The position numbers and the translations under genes are program-made. A stretch of DNA of 64,000 nt from Paenibacillus cellulositrophicus (GTDB taxonomy: Bacteria; Bacillota; Bacilli; Paenibacillales; Paenibacillaceae): contig NZ_CP045295.1 of assembly GCF_009363095.1 (NCBI RefSeq), positions 496,001 to 560,000 of the forward strand, read 5' to 3'. A model generated the notes under the pieces. The model was not told where the DNA came from. It saw only the letters and a list, made by a program, of their open reading frames with translations, and made no database searches. Below are positions 17,711-27,079 of this stretch, piece by piece; positions within the stretch are counted from its first letter, which is position 1; each line of letters begins with the position of its first letter.

Positions 17711-17834
17711 TTCGACTCCCCCTTCTATCGGATGTCATCCTACATAACATTCCGCTTGCCGAATATTTTGAATACTGATAGCAAATAATGTGGCTTAAGA
17801 ATAGGCTTGCAGAAAAAATTGGCAGGTGAACAGG

Positions 17835-19298
17835 TTGCAGCACATTATCTTCATTTGTGTCGATACGTTAATGAGCCAGTCGATTGATAAGGGAATCGAG
17901 CAAAACAAACTTCCAACTTTTCAGTTCTTGATGGAACACGGTCAATACTATAAGAATGTCGTCACCTCATTTCCCACCATGTCCGTGTCGATTGACTGCA
18001 CGCTGCTGACGGGAACGTATCCGGATGAACATCGTGTACCGGGACTGGTCTGGTACTCAGCACAAGATAAAAAAGTCATTAATTATGGCAGCGGATTTTG
18101 GGAAATCTACAGGAACGGAATCAACCAATATTTGAATGATGCCTTAATCCGTATGAACGGCGACCACTTGAATCCGCAAATACCGACCATTTTTGAAGAA
18201 TTGGACCGTATGGGGTTACAATCGGGGTCCATTAATGGTTTGATCTATCGGGGAAGCGCGGATCACCAGCTGAATTTTCCTTTTTGGCTTCATATGCCGA
18301 CAGCATTACCTAAAAATATCACGGTCAAAGGTCCGGATTTGTTTGCCTATGGAGCATTCTCAAATCCGTTGAAAAGCGTGAAAAGTTTGCCGGTGAGCCC
18401 CATCGGTAAGTTCGGCTTTAACAATGAATATTCGCTCGGAATGGTGACTCATCTCATTCAAAATGGGCAATTGCCTGATTTTCTATATGTCTATTTCCCC
18501 GATCTGGACCAAAAAATACATAAAAAAGGGCCGTCGGATTTGGATGGCGTGATCCGCACCGATCACCAATTGAAGATCTTGCTGCAGGCATTTGGTTCAC
18601 CGGAAGAGGCTCTGGAAAAAGCCGTAATCATCATCATGGGGGATAACGGAATGGCTCACGTCCACCCGAAAAATCGCCAACCGGTCATTGATTTAGGGCA
18701 AATCTTGAACGAATACCGCATTTTACGGCAGGGTGACACCGTCACGGACCAGACCGAGCTTATTCTTGCCATCAATGATAGAATGGCTTATCTGTATAAG
18801 CTAACCTCTCAATATTCTTTTGAGCAAATATCAGAGGTATTGAAGGCTGACCCGAGAATCGATATATTGGCTTGGAAAGATGATGATTGGATTCGCGTTG
18901 TTCGATCAGGATCATCCAAGAAATTCGCCTATCGGTCACAAGGAGACTTGGTTGATCCCTATCATCAATCATGGACATTGGCCGATGATCCCGAAGTGCT
19001 TGATTTACAAATCAATACCCAAAAGAACACGGTTGACTATGGACATTATCCCGATGTTCTTCGGCGATTGTCCGCTGCCTTACATTCACATCATGGGGAA
19101 TACATGGTCGTAACCGCAAAGCCGGGATATGAATTGAAGTATGGCAGTTCACCCACCCATATAGGAGGCGCAGGGCACGGGGGCATAAGTCAAGCGGAGT
19201 CGCTCGTTCCTCTAATGATTGCCGGTACAGACCATAAACCGGAGTCACTGCGGGTTGTTGATTTAAAATCTTATTTTCTTCAACTTTTAAAGGATTGA
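17835..19298 (+). CDS. Alkaline-phosphatase-superfamily phosphodiesterase
   Basis: A metal-dependent type I phosphodiesterase/nucleotide pyrophosphatase fold of 487 residues. Metal ligands are visible in IFICVDTL, LLTGTYPDEHRVPG, YFPDLDQKIHKKG, IIMGDNGMAHVHP and GGAGHGG. The nucleophile Ser/Thr falls in SFPTMSV. AGGTGA lies five bases before TTG 17835, which I prefer; an in-frame GTG at 17826 is inside that site. There is no signal peptide. The substrate is unknown. It is followed by a strong terminator. Confidence 0.82.
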   Translation: MQHIIFICVDTLMSQSIDKGIEQNKLPTFQFLMEHGQYYKNVVTSFPTMSVSIDCTLLTGTYPDEHRVPGLVWYSAQDKKVINYGSGFWEIYRNGINQYLNDALIRMNGDHLNPQIPTIFEELDRMGLQSGSINGLIYRGSADHQLNFPFWLHMPTALPKNITVKGPDLFAYGAFSNPLKSVKSLPVSPIGKFGFNNEYSLGMVTHLIQNGQLPDFLYVYFPDLDQKIHKKGPSDLDGVIRTDHQLKILLQAFGSPEEALEKAVIIIMGDNGMAHVHPKNRQPVIDLGQILNEYRILRQGDTVTDQTELILAINDRMAYLYKLTSQYSFEQISEVLKADPRIDILAWKDDDWIRVVRSGSSKKFAYRSQGDLVDPYHQSWTLADDPEVLDLQINTQKNTVDYGHYPDVLRRLSAALHSHHGEYMVVTAKPGYELKYGSSPTHIGGAGHGGISQAESLVPLMIAGTDHKPESLRVVDLKSYFLQLLKD

Positions 19299-19370
19299 GC
19301 TGATTATAACATTGCTCTGCCCCAGGGTGACTGGTCTGATTTCATAGAGACATGATCAAAAATAACGATA

Positions 19371-19397
19371 GCCGGGCTTACATGTCCCGGTTTTTTT
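19371..19397 (+). terminator. Terminator after phosphodiesterase
   Basis: CCGGG / CCCGG stem, 9-base loop and TTTTTTT. Confidence 0.75.
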
Positions 19398-19487
19398 ACG
19401 TTCTTATTTCTCGGTCTCTCCAACCCTTGAGGAGATGCAGATGAAAGGTTATAATTTGATTACCATTTTTTAGAAAGCGGTGAGAAG

Positions 19488-20363
19488 ATGGAGATTACCT
19501 GTGAGCTGGTACGCCGATTAATCGATAGCCAATTTCCGGAATGGGCGAATTTAGAGATAAAGCCTGTAGAAAAAAGCGGCCACGATAACCGTACCTTCCG
19601 GCTTGGCAGTGAAATGACCGTCCGTTTACCAAGTCATGAACGCTACGCCTCGGCTGTTGAAAAAGAACTAACCTGGCTTCCCGTTTTCAAGCCGCTTCTT
19701 TCCGTCCCCATTCCGGTTCCGGTTGCAAAAGGAGCGCCCACGGACGAATATCCTCTTCCCTGGTCCGTTAACCGTTGGATTGAAGGCGACACGGTCACGC
19801 ACAACAACATATCCGATCACAACCAATTTGCCGAAGACCTCGCCAGTTTTTTACAAGAGTTGGAGGCGATCGACGCAAGCCGCGGCGTCCCGGCAGGGGT
19901 CCAGAACTTTCATCGAGGGGGGAATCTTGCGGTATATGATGATGATACAAGAACGATCATCGAAAAGCTATCCGGGCAATACGATCACAAGCTGCTAACG
20001 GAAATATGGGAGCTTGCCCTTGCGACAACATACCAATCAGAGCCGCTATGGCTGCATGGTGATGTTGCCGTAGGCAATTTGCTCGTGAGGGATGGACGAC
20101 TGTGCGGTGTTATTGATTTTGGAACGATGGGCGTAGGCGATCCTTCGAGCGACCTGGTGATGGCCTGGAACTTTTTTGATGAAGTCAGCCGCGACCTGTT
20201 CCTGAAACGGATGGATTTTGATGAGGACACCATTCATCGCGCTCGCGGCTGGGCCCTATGGAAAGGGCTCATCACCTATGATTGGAATGAAAAGGGCTCG
20301 GAAGCTGCGGATTGGGGAAAGCATGTGGTGGACACCATTGTCCAGGACTACAGGCGGTTGTAA
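19488..20363 (+). CDS. Aminoglycoside phosphotransferase family protein
   Basis: A 291-residue APH-fold kinase with WLHGDVAVGNLLV (catalytic loop) and GVIDFGTMGVGDPSSDLVM (metal loop), closest in style to the APH(2'')/MPH-like group often annotated as antibiotic kinases. DNRTFRLG near residue 28 is the nucleotide flap. It is a single gene with a terminator at both ends. The resistance spectrum, if any, is unknown. Confidence 0.87.
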   Translation: MEITCELVRRLIDSQFPEWANLEIKPVEKSGHDNRTFRLGSEMTVRLPSHERYASAVEKELTWLPVFKPLLSVPIPVPVAKGAPTDEYPLPWSVNRWIEGDTVTHNNISDHNQFAEDLASFLQELEAIDASRGVPAGVQNFHRGGNLAVYDDDTRTIIEKLSGQYDHKLLTEIWELALATTYQSEPLWLHGDVAVGNLLVRDGRLCGVIDFGTMGVGDPSSDLVMAWNFFDEVSRDLFLKRMDFDEDTIHRARGWALWKGLITYDWNEKGSEAADWGKHVVDTIVQDYRRL

Positions 20364-20438
20364 GGAAGGAAACTTTATGCATCTAGCCAAGCGCTTCTAC
20401 CCATAAGATACGTTGCCCCACGGTTCATCTTAACCAAA

Positions 20439-20480
20439 CAAGTTCTTGTCTTTCGATAAAGACGAGAACTTGTTTTTTTT
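20439..20480 (+). terminator. Terminator after APH gene
   Basis: 12-bp stem CAAGTTCTTGTC / GACGAGAACTTG with one G-U pair, then eight T. Confidence 0.85.
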
Positions 20481-20502
20481 GTTAAATAAATCGCTCCGCG
20501 AA

Positions 20503-21408
20503 CTACACGGCATGAATGGGGGAATCAGCAAGTACTTCCCTTGCCGTCTCGATAAAAGATTCTATGATTGGCGAAAGCCACTTGTCTTTATGCCATGACA
20601 TCTGGGTATACACGTGCAGGTGAGGAATTTGCCATGGAAGAGCAACAAGTTCGCCCCGCTCAACTTCAGCTTCCACTACAATTTCAGGAAGAAAGGCAAT
20701 ACCGATTCCCGAAACGGCGCACTGTTTAATAGCTTCAGCACTTTGAAACTCTAAATACGTAATACTGTCTATCCCCTCTTTCTCAAATGACCGGTCGAAC
20801 ATGGTCCGATAGGGACAACCCTTTTCATTCGTCAGGAACACTTCTCCATGAAAATCTTCCAGCTGCAGCAGGTTTCTTTTGGCAAGAGGATGGTCGGGAG
20901 CAGCAAAAAGGCGGAAATTCTCTTCCACCAACGGGTCCACGGCAAGTCCGCTCGAGCGAATGGGTTCGTCCAGCATAAAGACGACGTCGGCAGTTCCCTC
21001 AAATAGTGCTTGCTTGAGCTCTAGATTTGGAACGGAGCGGAAGATCAGACGAACCCCCGGATGCTGCGAGCGAAATCGTTGAAAGACAGCTGGGAGCCGA
21101 TAGGCGCACACGACCTCATTGGCACTGATCGTCAGGGTGCCGGTTAAATCTTCATTGTCATGAACGGCGCCGCGAGCTTCGTCCAGCTTGTCCAGAACAC
21201 CTTGAATGTGAGTTAAAAAGCGTTTCCCCGCCGTCGTGAGAACAAGCTGCTTGCCCAAGCGGTCAAAGAGACGAACCCCAAGCTCATCTTCCAATGCTTT
21301 TATTTGCATCGTGACGTTGGAGGGGACGTAGTTTAGCACTTCCGCAGCCCGACTGAAATTCAATGTGGATGCAACCGTACGGAACGTATTCAGCTGGCGC
21401 AATTCCAT
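20503..21408 (-). CDS. LysR-family transcriptional regulator
   Basis: N-terminal helix-turn-helix MELRQLNTFRTVASTLNFSR and AAEVLNYVPSNVTMQIKALE, followed by the two-lobe effector domain. The start is set at ATG 21408, where AGGGGAG lies six bases upstream; a longer frame to 21432 has none. It is divergent from the alpha/beta hydrolase at 21544, which it probably controls. Confidence 0.9.
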   Translation of the reverse strand: MELRQLNTFRTVASTLNFSRAAEVLNYVPSNVTMQIKALEDELGVRLFDRLGKQLVLTTAGKRFLTHIQGVLDKLDEARGAVHDNEDLTGTLTISANEVVCAYRLPAVFQRFRSQHPGVRLIFRSVPNLELKQALFEGTADVVFMLDEPIRSSGLAVDPLVEENFRLFAAPDHPLAKRNLLQLEDFHGEVFLTNEKGCPYRTMFDRSFEKEGIDSITYLEFQSAEAIKQCAVSGIGIAFLPEIVVEAEVERGELVALPWQIPHLHVYTQMSWHKDKWLSPIIESFIETAREVLADSPIHAV

Positions 21409-21543
21409 CACACGCTCCCCTTTCATTTTCAAAAATATTGAACACTACTTTGAATTCTATTCACTTTTATTGAGAGTAACACAGAACTATACTGACAACA
21501 AGCAATACAATCTATTGGTTTCATTTTGAAAGGAGCAAACGAT

Positions 21544-22566
21544 ATGATGGATTATGAAATTTTTGATTTGGGTGACGTAACCTTGCAATCGGGAGTAACG
21601 TTACCGAGCGCATTTCTCGCTTATAAGACTTATGGCCGATTGAATGAAAATAAAGATAACGTCATCGTCTATCCGACTGCATTTGGCGACCAGCACGTTC
21701 AGAATGAATGGTTGATTGGGAACGGCATGGCATTGGATCCGCAGAAATATTTCATTATCGTTCCGAATCTATTGGGCAATGGACTATCTTCCTCTCCTAG
21801 CAACACGCCTCCTCCATTCGACAGAGCTAACTTTCCGCAGGTCACCGTCTATGACAACGTTCAATTCCAGCATCGGCTGGTGACTGAGAAGTTCGGCATT
21901 CCAAAGATCGCTCTCGTCGTTGGATGGTCCTTGGGAGGGATTCAGTCGTTCCAATGGGGGGCGAGTTATCCGGATATGGTGGAACGAATGGCGCCTATTG
22001 CCGGTATGGCCAAGACTTGGCCGCAAACATATTTGGTCCTGGAGGGAATGAAGGCTCCGCTCATGGCTGCCGTCGGATTCGATTCAAGTAAGCTAAACCA
22101 GTTGACTTCCGCTGACATGCGCGCCGTTGGCCATGTTTATGCGGGATGGGGATTATCGCAGGCGTTTTACAGAGAGGGGCTTTATCGGGAGATGGGATTT
22201 GACTCAGTGGCAGATTTTATGGCCGGCGTGTGGGAAGATAGCTTTATGAAAATGGATCCGCACAATGTCCTGGCCATGTTACGGACGGGAATACATGCAG
22301 ATATTAGTGCGAACCCCACCTATAACGGGGATTTCGAGAAGGCGCTCAGAAGCATTCAAGCGCTCGCCTACGTCATGCCGGGGAGCACGGATCTTTTCTG
22401 CCCGGCGGACGACAACAAATACGAGGCTGAGCTTATGCCGCATGCCGTCTTTAAACCGATCGAGTCGATCTGGGGCCATTTTGCCGGCCGCGGAATCAAC
22501 CCCGCCGATAATCAATTTATTGATGACAATCTAAAACGCCTGCTGGCGACAAGTACAAATGAATAG
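21544..22566 (+). CDS. Alpha/beta hydrolase, homoserine O-acetyltransferase (MetX)-like
   Basis: A 340-residue protein with the MetX-like fold: LAYKTYGRLNENKDNVIVYP, the nucleophile elbow VVGWSLGGIQSFQW, the late Asp in GSTDLFCPADD and the His in WGHFAG. Many such proteins outside methionine loci are hydrolases of unknown substrate. AAAGGAG lies eight bases before ATG 21544. Control by the divergent LysR is inferred. Confidence 0.82.
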   Translation: MMDYEIFDLGDVTLQSGVTLPSAFLAYKTYGRLNENKDNVIVYPTAFGDQHVQNEWLIGNGMALDPQKYFIIVPNLLGNGLSSSPSNTPPPFDRANFPQVTVYDNVQFQHRLVTEKFGIPKIALVVGWSLGGIQSFQWGASYPDMVERMAPIAGMAKTWPQTYLVLEGMKAPLMAAVGFDSSKLNQLTSADMRAVGHVYAGWGLSQAFYREGLYREMGFDSVADFMAGVWEDSFMKMDPHNVLAMLRTGIHADISANPTYNGDFEKALRSIQALAYVMPGSTDLFCPADDNKYEAELMPHAVFKPIESIWGHFAGRGINPADNQFIDDNLKRLLATSTNE

Positions 22567-22613
22567 ATCATTAAAATCATGACGCCTAATCGAACAAACC
22601 CTTGTGAGAGTAA

Positions 22614-22648
22614 CAACAGCAGCCGATCCGTTGGATCGGCTGCTGTTG
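22614..22648. terminator. Long palindromic terminator-like hairpin
   Basis: A perfect 16-bp stem (CAACAGCAGCCGATCC and its complement) with a GTT loop, between convergent genes. The T tract is weak. A near-identical hairpin is at 37797-37830. Confidence 0.65.
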
Positions 22649-22660
22649 TGTTATGCTGCG

Positions 22661-23476
22661 CTATAGTTTCCGTTCGTTGAACGAGCTGCCATTGGAATTT
22701 TCTGAATAGATACCGTCAAGAAACTCGATGGAAACGCGTTCTGCTTCGTTCCTTGGTACAATTTCCGAACCTTGGCGCAGACGCTGGTACATCTGGATCG
22801 TATTTTTTAACGCATGATAGCAGCTTTCAAAGCTATGGATAGGGATCGTTCCTTGTAATTCCTCCATTTCCTTGAGGGCATATTTCTCGAGCTTTCGGAC
22901 TCCTCTTGGGGAACGACCGTTGTGGATGAGAACCAATGGTCCTAACACTGTATTCCGCATAAATGTTATCGTATCGATCACTTCGAATAATTCGCCTCTC
23001 CCTAATTTTGCAGCACAGTAATGAACCCATACCCAGAAGCGATCTTCGATCCATTGAGGCTGAGGGGATGGGAAAGATGCACTTGTATTATTGAGTATTG
23101 TTGAAATTCCAGTACCTTTCTCCCAAAGAATCAGTGGGTTCTCGACCCGGGACTCGAGCTCTTCCAAATGAACAAATTTTAAATCGACATGGAGAGGGGC
23201 AGGTCCATATAAACAAATAAGCAATCGGGGTTCCCCAACATGCTCGCCTGTGAATGCAGACAGTAAATGACCAAGCCTTTCGGCAGATTGGATGCGTTGT
23301 TCCATGATCTCTTTTTGAAAAGCATCGTCGTAGACGATAATTAAATCCAGATCACTATACTCATCCATTTCTCCATACATCATAGATCCGCCCGCGAGCA
23401 GGCCCATAAAACGCTGATCTTTGCTTACATGTTCAATCGCTTGTTTAATGAATCGATCGTGTAAAGGTAACTTCAT
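22661..23476 (-). CDS. Nucleotidyltransferase-domain protein (ANT-like)
   Basis: A 271-residue protein whose N-terminal half has the polymerase-beta-like motif GGSMMYGEMDEYSDLDLIIV, giving the two metal-binding Asp residues. The C-terminal half is helical, as in aminoglycoside adenylyltransferases and LinB-type enzymes. The start is ATG 23476 after AAGGAG; an in-frame GTG at 23485 is too close to that site. The substrate is unknown. Confidence 0.8.
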   Translation of the reverse strand: MKLPLHDRFIKQAIEHVSKDQRFMGLLAGGSMMYGEMDEYSDLDLIIVYDDAFQKEIMEQRIQSAERLGHLLSAFTGEHVGEPRLLICLYGPAPLHVDLKFVHLEELESRVENPLILWEKGTGISTILNNTSASFPSPQPQWIEDRFWVWVHYCAAKLGRGELFEVIDTITFMRNTVLGPLVLIHNGRSPRGVRKLEKYALKEMEELQGTIPIHSFESCYHALKNTIQMYQRLRQGSEIVPRNEAERVSIEFLDGIYSENSNGSSFNERKL

Positions 23477-23722
23477 GCCAAGCACTCCTTAATTTGTGAC
23501 CCATAAAATGGGTATTATTACAAAATAACATTTACAAAGATTGATCGTCAACTGTATGCCATTGTCAAGGATGCGGGCGGTCCCCTAAACTTTGAATCGT
23601 TCAAGTAACGTATGCCTCACATCTCCAGTGGCCTCCAAGTATAAGACAGCCTTGGCGGTTCTGAGAATGTTTTTCTCCCCCTCTCTTCCCTCTTTTTTTC
23701 ATTTCATATAAAATGAATTAGC

Positions 23723-23780
23723 ACTATGTAAGCAAATACATAGTTTCGCTTTACCGAAACTATGCGTTCGGCATTTTTTT
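23723..23780 (+). promoter_or_regulatory. Possible transcription attenuator upstream of MFS gene
   Basis: Three mutually exclusive pairings are visible: ACTATGTA with TACATAGT (23723-23744), CATAGTTTCG with CGAAACTATG (23739-23764), and CCGAA with TTCGG (23754-23771) followed by CATTTTTTT. The first hairpin would free the third and the second would block it. The start codon follows 25 bases after the T tract. Confidence 0.5.
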
Positions 23781-23804
23781 CACATCGAGAAAGGATGACT
23801 TGCA

Positions 23805-25031
23805 TTGAATGTGAACACTTCGTCCGTGCTCCATAACCGCTCATTTTTGCACTTATGGATTGCGCGGATTTTCTCGGCCAGCGCGTTTCAAATTTTGTCC
23901 GTCGTCATTGGTTGGCAGATGTACGCACTGACGGACAGCGCCTTTCAGCTCGGCTTTGTCGGGCTGGCCCAGTTCCTACCTATGCTGCTGCTGACGCTGC
24001 CGGCCGGGCAGACGGCGGACCGCTATGATCGCCGTACCATCGTCTATATTTGCCAACTCATGGAGTGCGCTGTCGTCGTCTTTCTCGTCATCAGCAGCAT
24101 TGAGGGCTGGATCACCTCTGTCCATTTGTTGATCGCCGCTGCCATTCTCGGCGCTTGCCGTACCTTCGAAGGCCCGGCTTCCGCCGCCCTCGTGCCGGAT
24201 ATCGTCGACCGCGAGCAGCTGCCGCAGGCTGCCGCTTGGTCCGCTTCGGGGATGCAAACGGCGATGATCGTCGGCCCGTCGCTCGGAGGCGTACTCGTGA
24301 TCTGGGGCATCTCTACGGCCTACATCACAACACTGGTCGCGCTCCTTATATCCGTCGTATTGATTTTCTTCGTGAAGACCGTTCATTTCGTTAAAAAGCT
24401 GGATGCCGTCGGGATCGACACCTTTTTCAGCGGTCTGCGGTTCGTATTCGCCCGTAAAATCATCCTGGGCACCATCTCGCTCGATCTGTTCGCCGTTCTG
24501 CTCGGCGGTGCGACGGCATTGCTGCCCATCTTTGCTGACGAAATCCTGAAAACCGGTCCGACCGGTCTCGGCCTGCTTCGCGCAGCGCCAGCAGTCGGCG
24601 CAATCGTTGTTTCGCTGATTCTCACGCGTATTTCGATTGAGAAAGCCATTGGCAAAACGCTGTTTGCCTCGCTCGTGGTGTTCGCCTTGGCGACCATCCT
24701 GTTTGGCATCTCCCGCAGCATCTGGCTTTCGCTCTTCGCGTTGTTTCTCACCGGCGCTGCCGACGTCGTCAGCGTCGTGATCCGTTCGACGCTTGTACAG
24801 GTGAACACGCCCCAAGAAATGCAGGGCCGGGTCAATGCCGTTAACTCGCTCTTCATCGGCACTTCCAATCAGCTCGGCGAATTCGAATCCGGTACGATGG
24901 CCGGGTTGGTCGGTGCCGTGCCGGCAACCATCATCGGCGGCGTTGGCACCCTAGCTGTTGCCGTAATCTGGATGTACTGGCTTTTCCCTGTTCTTCGGAA
25001 CCTGAAGACGTACTCGACGGAAGAAGGGTAA
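23805..25031 (+). CDS. MFS transporter, DHA3 (12-TM, EntS/MefA-like)
   Basis: A 408-residue efflux protein: FLHLWIARIFSASAFQILS in helix 1, LPAGQTADRYDRRTIVYI after helix 2, and QEMQGRVNAVNSLFIG late, as in DHA3 macrolide/enterobactin exporters. The start is TTG 23805 with AAAGGATG seven bases upstream. Codon usage is G+C-rich compared with the preceding gene. The structured leader points to induced expression, as for several ribosome-drug efflux genes; that link is inferred. Confidence 0.87.
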   Translation: MNVNTSSVLHNRSFLHLWIARIFSASAFQILSVVIGWQMYALTDSAFQLGFVGLAQFLPMLLLTLPAGQTADRYDRRTIVYICQLMECAVVVFLVISSIEGWITSVHLLIAAAILGACRTFEGPASAALVPDIVDREQLPQAAAWSASGMQTAMIVGPSLGGVLVIWGISTAYITTLVALLISVVLIFFVKTVHFVKKLDAVGIDTFFSGLRFVFARKIILGTISLDLFAVLLGGATALLPIFADEILKTGPTGLGLLRAAPAVGAIVVSLILTRISIEKAIGKTLFASLVVFALATILFGISRSIWLSLFALFLTGAADVVSVVIRSTLVQVNTPQEMQGRVNAVNSLFIGTSNQLGEFESGTMAGLVGAVPATIIGGVGTLAVAVIWMYWLFPVLRNLKTYSTEEG

Positions 25032-25076
25032 AAAACTGCATTACATCTTACAATATAATAGAAGCATCTAAACTCA

Positions 25077-25115
25077 AAAAACCTTCAATCCATTCCACAA
25101 CGGATTGAAGGTTTT
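25077..25115. terminator. Bidirectional terminator
   Basis: ACCTTCAATCC / GGATTGAAGGT stem with A and T tracts on both sides, between convergent genes. Confidence 0.8.
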
Positions 25116-25131
25116 CGCTTTGGTGCGGTTC

Positions 25132-25539
25132 TTATTCCTCTTCGCTTTCGCAAGTCACTTCAGTAAATATATTTAGTGGAAAAATGGTAGGCACTCTTCG
25201 GCCCGGGGTCTGGACAAACTCGACAAACCCCCGACCCACGCGGATTAATATCCCGTTCAGTTCGCCGATATCTTCTGCGGTGGCCGTCAAGTCAAAGGGT
25301 TTCGTCCGTATAACCCTTTCGTTCGTGACGATATAAAAGGAGGTTTGGATTGCGACTACAGTCTTGCCAACTGTAAACGAGGACTTGGTCACATTGGAGA
25401 GCTTGCCTGTCGTTTTGGTTAATCTTGGAAACCCGGGCTGGAACACCGTCACCGTTCGTCCCACAAGCGCCTGCAAGCGCTGCACCAATGTAATATTCTG
25501 TGGAGCGGGACAGCCGTGAATATTGTTGTTCCCCATCAT
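25132..25539 (-). CDS. Conserved hypothetical, possible Sm-like/DUF2642-type domain
   Basis: A 135-residue beta-rich protein with two similar stretches: LVGRTVTVFQPGFPRLT, then TTGKLSNVTKSSFTVGKTV, and later LNGILIRVGRGFVEFVQT. The pattern recalls the small repeats of spore-coat-associated DUF2642 proteins, but I am not certain. AAGGAGGAG precedes the ATG pair; the second ATG at 25536 is equally possible. There are no membrane segments. Confidence 0.6.
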   Translation of the reverse strand: MMGNNNIHGCPAPQNITLVQRLQALVGRTVTVFQPGFPRLTKTTGKLSNVTKSSFTVGKTVVAIQTSFYIVTNERVIRTKPFDLTATAEDIGELNGILIRVGRGFVEFVQTPGRRVPTIFPLNIFTEVTCESEEE

Positions 25540-25651
25540 ATCTCCTCCTTAATCATCATAAGTTGACTCTATTAATGTATGCTGTCCCTATGGTAATGCT
25601 TGGGTAGAAACACGACCCGGCCAAAAGTATGATCTTTTTGGGGGACTAGTA

Positions 25652-26260
25652 ATGCCCAACAAAAATAAAATCCGATTAGTCCTTGGCACCATCGCCGAGG
25701 GCTTTATACTGTCTTCAGTGAAGGGGGTTTATAATCATCTGAATCATCCCATAATGCTAATCAGGCACAGAACTGCGCCGGATCAAAATGGGAAGTGGTC
25801 AATAATCATGGTCTATGTACTTGTATTTTTTTTATTCCTGAACATTGTGTCTTTTGCTGTCCCCAAAAATTTAAGCAGGATTGAGGTTTATGCGACTTCC
25901 TTTTTTGCCTACGCATTCGGTCTTACCACGGATGTGGTGTTTGACCTGCACTATGATCTCTATGGTTATCTGTCGCCAGGTTTCCAGTGGCTATCTATGT
26001 TGGCGATTATCATGTATTTCCCGTCCGTCAGCTTTCTGTTCTTGAATTTCTTCCCTTTCCATAAGAGAATGCGGTCCAAAATCATATATATTTTAGCGTG
26101 TTCCGCATTTTCGATCAGCTTTGAATGGCTAACCTTGCAGACTGACTTTTTTTATTACAACGGTTGGAAGCTGTGGTATTCAGCTGTGTTATATCCCTTT
26201 ATATTCTTAATTCTTGTATGTAATTTGAAACTCGTGAGAAGGCAAATAGCCAATCGTTAA
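25652..26260 (+). CDS. CBO0543-family multi-pass membrane protein
   Basis: A 202-residue protein with five hydrophobic segments and the family-like features DVVFDLHYDLYGYLSPGFQW and YYNGWKLWYSAVLYP. Members occur mainly in spore-forming Bacillota, have no known role, and are often found in multiple copies. It is the first gene of a three-gene membrane cluster (next at 26283 and 27080). Confidence 0.7.
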   Translation: MPNKNKIRLVLGTIAEGFILSSVKGVYNHLNHPIMLIRHRTAPDQNGKWSIIMVYVLVFFLFLNIVSFAVPKNLSRIEVYATSFFAYAFGLTTDVVFDLHYDLYGYLSPGFQWLSMLAIIMYFPSVSFLFLNFFPFHKRMRSKIIYILACSAFSISFEWLTLQTDFFYYNGWKLWYSAVLYPFIFLILVCNLKLVRRQIANR

Positions 26261-26282
26261 GTGTATTTATGGAGGAAAGTTC

Positions 26283-27074
26283 GTGGATAATTACAGGAAT
26301 GTCGAAAACAAATTCCGCCGCTACAAGGCCCATATTTCCATAGCCGGCACCACCCAGTTTCATATCCGCAATCCGTATATCATTGCTTGGTGGTCTGCGG
26401 CATTTCCGGGTTTTGGGCACCTCCTGTTAAGCAAGTATTTACGTGGGTTCACCTTGTTTATCTGGGAAGTGATTGTCAATTACAACGCGAAGATTAATTT
26501 GGCGATGGTACATTCGTTTTGCGGGAATATTGAGGCAGCGAAAGAGGTCCTGGAACCAAGGTGGATGCTCATGTATATTCCGGTTTATTTGTTTGGCATA
26601 TGGGATAGTTACCGGACATCGGTCGATATGAACAAAGTGTTTTTACTCGCGGAAAAAGAAAACGCACCGTTTAACACCTTTACCATCGGAGCGATGGAAA
26701 TCAATTATTTGGATAAACGACAACCCGTCATGTCGGCCATCTGGTCCTTATTTATGCCAGGACTTGGACAGCTGCACATTCACCGCATCGTCACCGCATT
26801 TTTCTCACTTGCTTGGACGATCGCATTTTTATATTTCTCCAAACTGCTTCTGTCCGTCCAATACCTGTTCCTTGGTCAATTAACGGAGTCAACGGCCGTG
26901 CTTGACAAACAATGGCTGCTGTTCATGCCCTCCATGTGGGGATTTGCAGCGTACGATTCGTATGCAAACACCGTGGAAAACAACAAGCTGTTTAACAACG
27001 AGCAGAAGAGCTTCCTGATCAAGCATTACCAAAGCCCTTCGTTTCAAGTAAAAAAGGGAAAGGTAGTGAAATAA
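26283..27074 (+). CDS. Membrane protein made of two tandem repeats
   Basis: A 263-residue protein built from two copies of one unit. Copy 1 has NPYIIAWWSAAFPGFGHLLL, then WMLMYIPVYLFGIWDSYRTS followed by VDMNK. Copy 2 has PVMSAIWSLFMPGLGQLHIH, then WLLFMPSMWGFAAYDSYANT followed by VENNK. The short hydrophobic pairs with PGxG turns resemble TM2-type domains. The start is GTG at 26283 after GGAGGAAAG. Function unknown; sporulation is a possibility from family context. Confidence 0.75.
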   Translation: MDNYRNVENKFRRYKAHISIAGTTQFHIRNPYIIAWWSAAFPGFGHLLLSKYLRGFTLFIWEVIVNYNAKINLAMVHSFCGNIEAAKEVLEPRWMLMYIPVYLFGIWDSYRTSVDMNKVFLLAEKENAPFNTFTIGAMEINYLDKRQPVMSAIWSLFMPGLGQLHIHRIVTAFFSLAWTIAFLYFSKLLLSVQYLFLGQLTESTAVLDKQWLLFMPSMWGFAAYDSYANTVENNKLFNNEQKSFLIKHYQSPSFQVKKGKVVK

Positions 27075-27079
27075 ACCCG

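Noticed and set aside
23976..24815. 279-codon frame opposite the DHA3 exporter
   Set aside because: Highly charged, low-complexity translation typical of the antisense of a hydrophobic G+C-rich gene.
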